Source of the DNA: Schizochytrium sp. CCTCC M209059
Taxonomy: Eukaryota > Sar > Bigyra > Thraustochytrida > Thraustochytriidae
NCBI GenBank assembly: GCA_000818945.1
Contig: KN805380.1
Location: forward strand, 17,759 to 81,758
DNA: 64,000 nucleotides
Reading direction: 5' to 3'
Each line of letters opens with the position of its first letter. Position 1 is the first letter of the stretch. The position numbers were made by a program, and so were the translations under genes. Positions 19,798 through 28,397 of this stretch are shown here, one piece after another. Below the pieces are notes generated by a model, which worked only from the letters and a program-made list of their open reading frames with translations, was not told the DNA's origin and did no database searches.

Positions 19798-21411
19798 ATG
19801 GAGGATGACGAGGACGGCGACCTCGTGTCGTCGTACTCTGCAGCCTTTAACCGCCGCAAACAGCTCAGTACGCCACGAACCGCGCCCAGGCCTTCGCGCA
19901 AGGACTCTGCTAGCATTGGCCATGACGCCCAAGAGACCATCCTTGCCTCCTCGCACGGACATAGACGTCCGGGGACGGCGGACCCGAGCAGCAACAGGCT
20001 GCGACTTTTACGTCGCCACGAGGGCGGCGACACGCCTCGCGCTCAATTTCGCTTCATAGACCGCGACCTCGGCAAGAATGCGGCAAGCCCTGATGTTGTC
20101 GAAGCCACCCCTCGCAAGCCACGTAATCGCCTTAGGACACCGCGCGCAAACTTGAGGACGCCGACCCGCGACAATGTATACCCTTCACCCTCCCGAGGCA
20201 TCTCGAGGTCAATGCCCATCCCTCAAAGTCCTGCATCTTCGCAGCACTTTCCATCCAGCACTAGACCCTACTCATCGCAACGCACGGACCGGAGATCGTC
20301 TCCAACAACAGCAAGTGTGCGCTCAAGGTCACGTTCACATAGTCAAACCAATCGGACGATGCCAAGATCGAGAGACGCACCTTTTCAACGTCGGCAGAGG
20401 TCGCTCTCACCGCCTCCGTCGCCCCCGCCACCACCGCCACCACCAATCGTGCCTCCGCCAAGTCAGATGCCTATATCTTTGCAGTCCGCCCGCTCGGCCT
20501 ACCCGCGTCGCAACGCTGCATCCCGACCCGCTTCGGCGAGACCTGCAAGCACTCCAGGCGTAGGGAGAGACTACGCCCAACAAATCGCGACTCAAGCGCA
20601 GGAGCATCGCCAAGCTTCGAGTCATCGCAGCGATGGCGTGCTTGCGCAGCGCATCGTAACTCTTGAGGATGCTCTACAGCGTCACCAGACCAACGAAAAA
20701 AAGCTACAAGACGTCAACAGGAGGCTGCAAGACCGTCTCGTTGTCTTTCAGCAACAAAATGCGAAAAACGTCGTCATTGCCAAACAGCGCATTGCTGAAC
20801 TCCAACTACAAATACAGCGCGTGCAGGCACAACGCGCGACTCCTTCTCCTGCACGTCCAGCGAAATCGCCTAGCCCAAAGCCAGTTCTGCGCAACGAAGC
20901 CGAGATCCACTACATGGAGCGCCTTCAGGCAGCGCGACGCATCTTTCAGCAAAACTGCCAGTTGCGACGTCGTCGAGAGCTCGCGTCGAGACTCTTTCGC
21001 GCATGGGCGGGCGCCGTCATTTTTGGCAAATTATGCAGACACGCACATTCCAAGCGACTTTATAGCCTCGCCAGAAAATGCTTGCGCGCCTGGGCCCAGA
21101 CCGCTGCAGTGCAACGTGCAGAGAGGCTTCAACGGGCGCAGGCGCGCGCCTTCCATGCCGATCGAATACGTCTTCGTCGCAACTTTCAAGCCTGGCGGCG
21201 TGTCGCTCATGCGCAGCGCCGAGATCGCTCTCAGGTCGAGACCCAATTGTTAGGACGAAGCTTTTTTGCGTGGCGAATGCACGTGCAGGAGAATCGCGAA
21301 CGACTCCTACGTGTCTGCTTTCAGCAGTGGCTTCTTGTGTATATGCGGACTCTTCGTAATCGTCTCCGAGCCTTTGCAGTTCGAGACGCCGTCTCAAGCC
21401 TCGTCATGTAA
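19798..21411 (+). CDS. Sfi1-like repeat protein with coiled coil (putative centrin-binding)
   Basis: 537 residues from the first ATG (MEDDEDGDLVSS). The N-terminal 270 residues are disordered and basic, with many Arg-Ser-Pro stretches and a Pro run near 205-215. Residues about 285-345 form a predicted coiled coil (IVTLEDALQRHQTNEKKLQ onward). Residues about 385-525 contain repeated units with an aromatic-Trp pair: LFRAWAG, CLRAWAQ, NFQAWRR, FFAWRMH, CFQQWLL. These fit the Sfi1/centrin-binding pattern of leucine...F/L-x-x-W-K/R. Sfi1-family proteins scaffold centrin at basal bodies, half-bridges or centrosomes. The repeat match is visible; the cellular role is inference. The family is poorly conserved, so a short IQ-like reading remains possible. 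Confidence 0.65.
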   Translation: MEDDEDGDLVSSYSAAFNRRKQLSTPRTAPRPSRKDSASIGHDAQETILASSHGHRRPGTADPSSNRLRLLRRHEGGDTPRAQFRFIDRDLGKNAASPDVVEATPRKPRNRLRTPRANLRTPTRDNVYPSPSRGISRSMPIPQSPASSQHFPSSTRPYSSQRTDRRSSPTTASVRSRSRSHSQTNRTMPRSRDAPFQRRQRSLSPPPSPPPPPPPPIVPPPSQMPISLQSARSAYPRRNAASRPASARPASTPGVGRDYAQQIATQAQEHRQASSHRSDGVLAQRIVTLEDALQRHQTNEKKLQDVNRRLQDRLVVFQQQNAKNVVIAKQRIAELQLQIQRVQAQRATPSPARPAKSPSPKPVLRNEAEIHYMERLQAARRIFQQNCQLRRRRELASRLFRAWAGAVIFGKLCRHAHSKRLYSLARKCLRAWAQTAAVQRAERLQRAQARAFHADRIRLRRNFQAWRRVAHAQRRDRSQVETQLLGRSFFAWRMHVQENRERLLRVCFQQWLLVYMRTLRNRLRAFAVRDAVSSLVM

Positions 21412-21843
21412 AGAGAAAAAGAAAAGAGAAAAAGAAACGGCATAGAGTACGAAGACATGGCGTGTCGAGGGGTTGTTTCTTCTCGCGTGTGCTTTTCTTA
21501 TAAAAGTCTTGGAGGGGAAAAGTAAAGAAGCGTGGAGAGTAGAAAGGTAGAGATACACGCTCGCGCAAAGGCTCAACGACTCCTTTTTCGCTTCAGTTTC
21601 GCTTTTGATAGCTTAGGTCTATTTATGCATGAACATCATGACCACCATTATTGCGTTGCGTTGCGTTGCGTTGCGTTGTGTTGCGTTGCAGCGTCAAAAT
21701 ATTTGGCGCTCGCAGTTGGTACTCTTACTTTTCCGTCCATTTCACCTCTTTCTTTTTTTATGAACGCACAACAAGGCTTATTCAATTCCATGCGTCAAGC
21801 AATCAACGAAAAGAGCAGATCAAAAAGCAAAAGAAACGCATGA
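21412..21843. other. Convergent intergenic region with (GCGTT)n
   Basis: 3' flanks of two convergent genes. It includes a GCGTT pentanucleotide run at about 21653-21690 and A-rich DNA after the Sfi1-like stop. No gene is recognised. Confidence 0.5.
21653..21690. repeat. (GCGTT)n pentanucleotide repeat
   Basis: Seven or so tandem TTGCG units with one T-for-C change (TTGTG). Noncoding. Confidence 0.9.
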
Positions 21844-24087
21844 TTATTGTTGACGCGCTGCGTCAGCCATCGCCTTGACCCAGCGCTTGTAATCGTCGAG
21901 ATTACCCTTAAAGTTGATGAGGCGGCGGTCCTTGACAACCCAAATTTCCTCGGCCACCATCTCGATCAAGTACTGATCGTGGCTCACCAAAACAATGCCG
22001 CCCTCAAAAGTGTTAATGGCCATGCACAAGGCTGCGACCGTTTCCAAATCGAGATGATTCGAAGGCTCATCACAAACAATCACATGCGGACGCGTAAAGG
22101 TAATCTTGGCAAAAGCCACGCGCGACTTTTGACCGCCCGACATGGTCCCGATGCGCTGGTTCGCCAAGTCAGCCGGGATACCGTACTGCGCCAAGTGCGG
22201 GCGCATTTCGTCGGGTTTGGTGCCCGGAAACGTGCTCAACATGTAGTCAAGCGCCGACTGCTTGGTATCAAGCTGGTCGACATGGTGCTGGGTGAAAAAG
22301 GCGAAGCGCGCCTTGGGGTTCCGCTCCACATAGCCACTCACCGGATCAAGCTCGCCGAGCATGTTCTTAATGAGCGTACTCTTTCCGCAACCGTTCTCGC
22401 CCAAAATGACAATGCGAGAGCTCGTGAAAACGCTAAAGTCCACGTGCTCAAAGAGAAGCTCTTGCTTGCCCTCCTCATCAACCTTGCCCGGGTACCCAAA
22501 GGACACGTCCTTGACCTCAATAGCCTTGTTCAGATCGCCCTGAGGCGCCGGAAAACTAAACTGAAACTCGGGATCGTCCAACACCTCGGCCACCAAGGTC
22601 ATCTTGTTCAATGCCTTGATGCGCGACTGCGCAAGCGAAGCACGCTTGGCATTGTACCTGAACTTGTCCACAAACTTTTGCATGTGTGCGCGCTTCGCCT
22701 GCTGGCTCTCATACTCGCGCTGCTGTTGCAGCCGCTGGTTCTCCCGCGTCTGCTCGTAGATATCGATGTCGCCCTTGTAATAGTTGAGCTTTTGGTGTTC
22801 GAGATGGATGACATCTGTAATGACATTGTTGGTGAACTTGCGATCGTGCGATACCAGGATCAGCGTTTTCGGATAGGTGCTGAGATACTCCTCGAGCCAA
22901 ATCACACTGAGAATATCCAAGTGGTTTGTCGGCTCATCAAGCAGCAAAATGTCCGGGTTCAAAAACAGCGCCGTCGCCAATGCCACGCGCATGCGCCAGC
23001 CACCAGAAAGAGAGTTCGTCGGCGCCTCTTGCATCTTTTCCGAGAAACCAAGGCCTCCAAGGATGGATCGAGCCTCTGCTTCCGCAGAATCCGCCCCGAT
23101 GGCCGCGAGCTCGTCGTACACCTTGCGCAATCGACCATTTACCTCAGTGGCCTCCTCGGTTGATAGCGAGTCGCTCTCCAACTTGGCCATGAGCTCCTTC
23201 TCCTTGGTAAGCAGCTTCTGCCGCTCCTCATCCGCCATGAGCAGCACCTCAATCACAGGCGTCGCGTTTGCCACAGCCTCCTGCTCCACATGGACAACGC
23301 GGAGGTACGAGGGAAATCCCTCGAGCTGTCGCTTGGAAATGTGTCGCAAGAGCGTCGATTTACCAACACCATTGCGTCCGATCAGGCCGTAGCGCCGTCC
23401 GCTTACAATTTGCAGCGTTGCGTCCTCCAGGAGCGACTTGCCGCCGCCCACGGAAATGTTCACATTCTCAATGAGCACATCCTCGGACTTGTTCCGCAGG
23501 TTCACGGTCATCTTGCCCTGGCTCGCTGGCATGTCGTACTCGGCCTCCATGGACCGCTGCATTTCGGCTTCCTCGCGCGCGATCCGAGCCTCCTCCTTTT
23601 TGCGGTCCTTTTCGGCGCGCTTTTGCATGCGCTCCAGACTCTTTTTGCTGTTCAAGGCATCGCTGATGCTGTCCACGACCGTATTGGTGTTTGGCTTGTT
23701 CGTCACCGTCTTGAGCCCCCATGTGTCGTCATCCTCGCCGCCGCCATTCCCGCCGCTGGCGTCGCCATTCATTTGCACGGGGAGCTTGAGCTTGGCAGCG
23801 ATGGCACCACCGTCCTTTTCCTCCTGGAACGCCACGATCTTTTCTTCGAGCATCAGGCTGCTCAGCCGCTTGGCCAACGCCGCCGCTTCGTCCTCGTCCT
23901 CCGCGGCACCGTACGACTCCAAGAACGGCGCCAGCAGCTCCTCCAGCCCGCTGCCATCCTCGCCAGGCTCCTCGCATTCTGCCACCATCCCGCTCAGGTA
24001 CTCTACAATGTCCTCGTCCAGCTTGCCGTCCAGCTCGCGCGCCAGCAGCTCGCCCACGCGCGCCGCATCGATCGTGAACGACGCCAT
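21844..24087 (-). CDS. ABCF-family ATPase, GCN20/ABCF3-like
   Basis: 747 residues with two ABC cassettes and no membrane segments. Cassette one has GRNGVGKSTLLRHI (about 234), LSGGWRMRVALA (about 359) and LLLDEPTNHLD (about 380). Cassette two has GENGCGKSTLIKNM (about 565), MSGGQKSRVAFA (about 647) and VIVCDEPSNHLD (about 672). The linker contains the Arg/Lys/Gln-rich ABCF stretch (REYESQQAKRAHMQKF). The N-terminal 200 residues, with a helical acidic start and a KSLERMQKRAEKDRKKEEAR helix, match the GCN20/ABCF3 layout rather than ABCF1 or ABCF2. In yeast, Gcn20 works with Gcn1 on ribosomes to activate Gcn2. Here translation control is the expected role. Walker B carries CDEPSNHLD in the second half, a common ABCF variation. 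Confidence 0.93.
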   Translation of the reverse strand: MASFTIDAARVGELLARELDGKLDEDIVEYLSGMVAECEEPGEDGSGLEELLAPFLESYGAAEDEDEAAALAKRLSSLMLEEKIVAFQEEKDGGAIAAKLKLPVQMNGDASGGNGGGEDDDTWGLKTVTNKPNTNTVVDSISDALNSKKSLERMQKRAEKDRKKEEARIAREEAEMQRSMEAEYDMPASQGKMTVNLRNKSEDVLIENVNISVGGGKSLLEDATLQIVSGRRYGLIGRNGVGKSTLLRHISKRQLEGFPSYLRVVHVEQEAVANATPVIEVLLMADEERQKLLTKEKELMAKLESDSLSTEEATEVNGRLRKVYDELAAIGADSAEAEARSILGGLGFSEKMQEAPTNSLSGGWRMRVALATALFLNPDILLLDEPTNHLDILSVIWLEEYLSTYPKTLILVSHDRKFTNNVITDVIHLEHQKLNYYKGDIDIYEQTRENQRLQQQREYESQQAKRAHMQKFVDKFRYNAKRASLAQSRIKALNKMTLVAEVLDDPEFQFSFPAPQGDLNKAIEVKDVSFGYPGKVDEEGKQELLFEHVDFSVFTSSRIVILGENGCGKSTLIKNMLGELDPVSGYVERNPKARFAFFTQHHVDQLDTKQSALDYMLSTFPGTKPDEMRPHLAQYGIPADLANQRIGTMSGGQKSRVAFAKITFTRPHVIVCDEPSNHLDLETVAALCMAINTFEGGIVLVSHDQYLIEMVAEEIWVVKDRRLINFKGNLDDYKRWVKAMADAARQQ

Positions 24088-24564
24088 CTTCGCCTGCTCC
24101 CGCGCCGGGCTGCCTCGCGTCGTTGCCGGCCAATCTCGCTCTGTATGTATGAACGAGTGAATGAATGAATAGTAAGGGCTTGCTTGCTTGCTTGTTCGTC
24201 AGAAACCATAATGGAACGAGGCGTGAACGATTCTGTAGGCCTGCGATCAAGGCCCCCAACTTGGAGCGACGCATCGACGAAGCATGATTCATGGTGGAAA
24301 GGAATGATGCTTGCCATGCGGCTAAAGAGCTTCTTCAAAGTCAAGCAAAGACGCTTCAAGGGCAAAAGGGCCAGCTCAGAACAAAGCTCTCTACATAATT
24401 ATTGAGACCCTCTCCTTCGAGTCTTCGGGGGTCTCCTTTCTCTTAGCGTTCACAAGCAGCTCCTTCAAGACGAGGCAAGCTAAGAAAAAGAGACAGACAG
24501 AGAGAGAGACGACTATTAAACACCGCAGAGTCCGATGATTTACTCGTGATCATAAAAACATATT
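24088..24564. other. Intergenic region
   Basis: Between the ABCF promoter side and the 3' end of the first dynamin-like gene. Includes a short GCTT-type run near 24178-24194 and a GA-rich run near 24490-24510. No gene seen. Confidence 0.5.
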
Positions 24565-27039
24565 TCATTGCCTGTTGGATGCTGCTTTCACCTCGGATGG
24601 TGGTCGGAAGTAAATGGAGCGTGCATTATTTTGCACTATGTCGAGATAATTCTCGATACCTTCGGCTGTAACTCTCCTCATCATCAAAAATTCGAGTGAT
24701 GCAAGAAAGATGTTCACTAATGGAGCAAATTCCTTCTTGCACTCCTCGAATGCAGTGATCTCGCCAGCTTGAGTCGACCCCTTAAGCCATCCAGTAACGG
24801 CACCTGCGCCGCTACCGCTGGCGACGATAGATGCTACCGCGGCCTCGTAAGTGTATACTGCAGCGCCCATTGCAAGCCCGCCACCTGTCATCGCCACGCC
24901 AACCGCAGCTAACCCAACCATAGCACCTTTCAACGCAGATTTTCGTTTCTCTGAAAAGAAATGCTTGTCGGCGGACTGCTGCACAATGCTTCCAAGCGAT
25001 ACCTCAATCCCTCTAGGGGCGAAAAATTCTTCGCGGCGGGCAGTGGAAATGACCCAGTAGTTGCGTTGATTGATCCACCAGTCATCGAAGTCTACGCGCA
25101 CTGTGTCCAAATCATCTGACTTTAATCCCAACTTGTCGAGGGTCTGCACCACAGTTCTGTACCACTCGGCAGCTTCTGTGATGACAGGGTATATCTCGAG
25201 CACGAAGTACCTAAGATCAGGTGCCGCATCGAAGACAGCTTTGATAGTGCTACCAGAAAGCTCAGCCAGCTCCTGTGCAAAATTTTGCCGGTCAGCGACT
25301 GACGATGCAAGTATTTCGAAGGCTTTTTCCAAATCGGGAAACCAAACAGGAGCATCTCCTAAACCTTCGGGAAGGGAGACAGAGACATTTCGCTGAAAGG
25401 CGTTAGCCACCTTGGTTTCGTCCTCGGTCCAATCGTTACTTTCAAAGTGCCACGAAAGCTCAGCAAAATTGCGCTCCGCTGACCGAACGGCTTGTATGAT
25501 GGAATCCTTCAGAAATGCTCTATAATCCTCGTCTGGCACGTGTGACTGAAGCGCTTCGGCATCGCCGATAAAGTTCTCAAGAGACGCCTGAAGCTCCTTC
25601 CGGTTTCCAGCATTAACTTCTTTGCGTAACGCCTGTCTGCGCCGTCGTCGCACAGCCTCGGCTAGCTTGTCTTTCGCAAAGCTAACGTCTTCGGTCACGG
25701 TAGGAGCCTCATTCCAGCTCTCCGCTTCAAGCACATGAGCGACTTCCTCACGCACCCGTTTTCTGATATAGGTATCCATGTCATTACGGAATCGACTCAC
25801 ATCACTCTCGTACTTTGCAGTGGCCAGCTCGAGAGAGAACCCCAGCACCCCATAAGACTTTTGCAGCAAAAGGAGCCTGGCAAGGACTTCGACTTGCTTC
25901 GGTGCATATTTGGCGAGATTCTCGAGATCGACGTAGTCCGGGTGGAGCAGTATGCTTTCCAAGCTCATATCGAGTGAGGCTTGAACCATTTGGATTCGAG
26001 ATTTGAGCATGTCGAGAACGAGCTTTTCCCAAATCGTGTCAATGCCGGAAAGCTTCCTTGTCTCGAGAGCAATTTGATCATGCATGTCTCTGGCTTGCTG
26101 TTCCACATCGCTGACATCGTTATTTCGTGCAACAAATGGGCCCACGATACCTTGTTGACGTTCAATCTCGTCAAAAAGATCTTCTGCTTGACCGTTCAGC
26201 TTCTTTTGCTCCTTATTTTCAGCCTTGGGCAGATGGCGAACAATTGCCAAATGCGTCCCGATGAGATTGCAATTCTCAAGATCGCATCCTCTGCAGGCGC
26301 TGTGCAAAGCGGCCTTACCCATCGTATAGTAAAAGGTAATGGGCCGTCCAAAGAGCGCCTTGCGTTTCTTCTCATTGTACATCTCCGTCTCTGCGCATGT
26401 TTGGATCCTATCGCGTTCCTCCAGATCGACATCATCCATTTTATTGATGAAGAGCCCTACCTGGCACGACGGCTTCGTGTATTCTCGAACGAGCGCACCG
26501 AGCTCCTCCATGTTGGTGGCGCCGATGTCGTCCTTGGACACGACGATGCAGACAAAGTGAGCGCGTGCGAGAACTTTGCCAACCTCTCTCACTCGATCCT
26601 CATACCTATTGGTTTCGTTTGTGCCAGGGACGTCAAAAAAGCTGATGCCTCCGAGTCCGAGTGAGGTGTAATGCTTTGCGGTCGTCAAATTGGTGCGAAT
26701 GGTGAGACGAGGCGTGCCTTCGACCTTGTTATTGTCCCGAATCCATTGCAAGACTTTTGTATGGGAATCACGACGCTCATTCTCGTGCTCGCCAAAGATG
26801 ACTTCTGTCGGCTTTTCGCCTTTTTTTACCACTGCGGAGCACATGAACGTTCCGGGGTCCAAGCTCGCGTCGTGACGCACCTCTGCAATGCAAGCTGTCT
26901 CGATCGTTGCCGCACTTGGCAGCAACTCTGCTCCAATGAGCGCGTTCAATAGCGTTGACTTGCCAGCGTTGATCGACCCCAGCACGGTGACGCGCAAGTC
27001 AGTTCCTTCGCTCATCGCGTCCATCTGGCGAAGTGCCAT
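24565..27039 (-). CDS. Dynamin-superfamily GTPase, tandem copy A
   Basis: 824 residues counted from the first in-frame ATG (MALRQMDAM). The frame continues upstream without ATG through GTG at 27090 to a stop near 27184. The G domain has G1 GSINAGKST (about 20), G3 FFDVPGTNE (about 135) and G4 INKMDD (about 200). G1 with Ala-Gly-Lys-Ser resembles bacterial dynamin-like proteins and mitofusins more than classical dynamin. The central part is long and helical. Near residues 700-750 lies a Gly/Ala-rich hydrophobic segment (LAAVGVAMTGGGLAMGAAVY onward), long enough for a membrane hairpin. No PH domain, Pro-rich tail or GED is recognisable. Membrane remodelling or membrane-bound GTPase is the likely role. 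Copy B follows at 28398; both share 5' DNA. Confidence 0.8.
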   Translation of the reverse strand: MALRQMDAMSEGTDLRVTVLGSINAGKSTLLNALIGAELLPSAATIETACIAEVRHDASLDPGTFMCSAVVKKGEKPTEVIFGEHENERRDSHTKVLQWIRDNNKVEGTPRLTIRTNLTTAKHYTSLGLGGISFFDVPGTNETNRYEDRVREVGKVLARAHFVCIVVSKDDIGATNMEELGALVREYTKPSCQVGLFINKMDDVDLEERDRIQTCAETEMYNEKKRKALFGRPITFYYTMGKAALHSACRGCDLENCNLIGTHLAIVRHLPKAENKEQKKLNGQAEDLFDEIERQQGIVGPFVARNNDVSDVEQQARDMHDQIALETRKLSGIDTIWEKLVLDMLKSRIQMVQASLDMSLESILLHPDYVDLENLAKYAPKQVEVLARLLLLQKSYGVLGFSLELATAKYESDVSRFRNDMDTYIRKRVREEVAHVLEAESWNEAPTVTEDVSFAKDKLAEAVRRRRRQALRKEVNAGNRKELQASLENFIGDAEALQSHVPDEDYRAFLKDSIIQAVRSAERNFAELSWHFESNDWTEDETKVANAFQRNVSVSLPEGLGDAPVWFPDLEKAFEILASSVADRQNFAQELAELSGSTIKAVFDAAPDLRYFVLEIYPVITEAAEWYRTVVQTLDKLGLKSDDLDTVRVDFDDWWINQRNYWVISTARREEFFAPRGIEVSLGSIVQQSADKHFFSEKRKSALKGAMVGLAAVGVAMTGGGLAMGAAVYTYEAAVASIVASGSGAGAVTGWLKGSTQAGEITAFEECKKEFAPLVNIFLASLEFLMMRRVTAEGIENYLDIVQNNARSIYFRPPSEVKAASNRQ
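25807..26050 (-). repeat. High-identity block shared with copy B (29652-29895)
   Basis: Over the last 195 bp (from TAAGACTTTTGCAGC to the AATGCCGGAAA end) I count about five differences between the copies. DNA on both sides differs much more. It encodes the same helical part of the stalk in both proteins. Recent gene conversion or very strong constraint would explain it. Confidence 0.75.
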
Positions 27040-28397
27040 TGTCCTCTTGTCTTCTTCCCCAATGCCTTGGATCTTTCTGGTGTACTCCACTATTCGGGTT
27101 TGCTCTATCTGGCTGCCTGGCTGCTGGCCAAGGCTCCGCTCTCTCTTGAAGGCTGCATCATTAGCGCAACGCCATACGATCGATTATGCGGGCGTCCTTC
27201 GCACATTGATGTCCGTCCGCGCAGCCTCAGGCTGTCTTTGGAAGCTCCGTATCAGAATTTTCTTGCTTGTGGCCTACTCCCCTGCAGGTGCAGCCTGATA
27301 GATGTGCTCTTACAGTACGGCCAGCAGTGGCGGGTATGGATACCTTCGCCTATGTCATGATTCTACATTTCGTGCAACAGTTGAGCGAGGTGGCCTCTGT
27401 CCCGACAGCGAGTCACGATTCTGGGCTTCATGCTTCGACTGACCGACCATCACCAGCGATGATCTATTGCCGCAGCAGCGGCCACTGGCTGCTAAGCCGA
27501 CGCCGCACGGCAGGCTCCCTGCAGCGCTCGATCGAGCCGCAGCCGCGGTTGCTCCCTTGACGAATGAGGATGACAAGCCCGGCAAGTTCCTTCTCTTTCG
27601 CCAATCCTTCGCGTCGAACGGCGCGAAGCAGGCCGCGACCACGCGGACCAGCCAGCCAGCTGCGCCCAGCGCCTCCACGCGACGTTCTTCGCGGCCGGCT
27701 CCGTGTACGATGCTCCTTTTCACGCGCATCTGTCGTGGTGTGCGGGCCGCGCCGGGCCGGCGGATCGCTAGCGACCCTCAGCTACAGTGCGGGGGATGCG
27801 GGAGCCACGGGGCGGGTGTTTCTCCCGTTCGCTGGGTTGCTGCGCAGAGTGACAGTGGTCTGTCTAATGATAGTTCTTTAGCTGTGGGCGTTGTTCAAGC
27901 CAGGGCTGTGGGGGTCATCAAGATCGCGCCTCGTATTCATGGCCTGCTGCGTTTCGGCTTCTTCCGATCACGCGCGCGAACTGAGACGCCTCCTTCCTGC
28001 TGTACCTTATGGTGCTTTAACTTCATGCTCTCCAAATTCCTCGCAGGACATCGTTCCAGACTCTCCTCGCTGCTGCGATCTCCCACCGAATTGGTGTTTG
28101 GATTTTTCACAGTTGCCGTTCCTGCCAACGTCGATTTGCACTTACTGTTAGAGCTCGAGCTTGACGACGAGGACCTCACCATCCTTGTCCTCCTGAAGCA
28201 CCATCATTTTCATGGCAGCACTAGCTCGCCGCTGCTGCTTCGACCTCATCCTTGAATCGTGACGCCGTACGACCCCACGAATGGCGCCACCAGCCCTATT
28301 TTCTCTCAGTCTTCACACGCGAGTCCATCGAAACAAGTCGAATTGATAGTGAGTTCTTAACATTTACTCACTGAAGTGGTCGACCAACTGTTTATGA
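27040..28397. other. Region between the two tandem dynamin-like genes
   Basis: Bases 27040-27180 are an in-frame upstream extension of copy A whose codons are similar to the extension of copy B, so they may be coding. Bases 27212-27374 are duplicated in front of copy B. From about 27470 to 28397 I see no recognised gene. Two frames there, minus-strand 27355-27729 and plus-strand 27467-28255, read for some distance but match no family I know. Confidence 0.5.
27212..27374. repeat. Duplicated upstream region, copy A (partner 30996-31158)
   Basis: Both members are 163 bp and share long identical stretches, for example GGTATGGATACCTTCGCCTA. Each lies at the same place in front of its GTPase gene. 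This shows the duplication took the promoter or leader along with the coding region. Confidence 0.85.

Noticed and set aside
21847..23163. 438-codon plus-strand frame opposite the ABCF gene
   Set aside because: Antisense shadow; the minus strand has both ABC cassettes.
27355..28255. Open frames on both strands between the tandem GTPases
   Set aside because: Overlapping, of low complexity in parts and without any recognised domain; not enough to call a gene.
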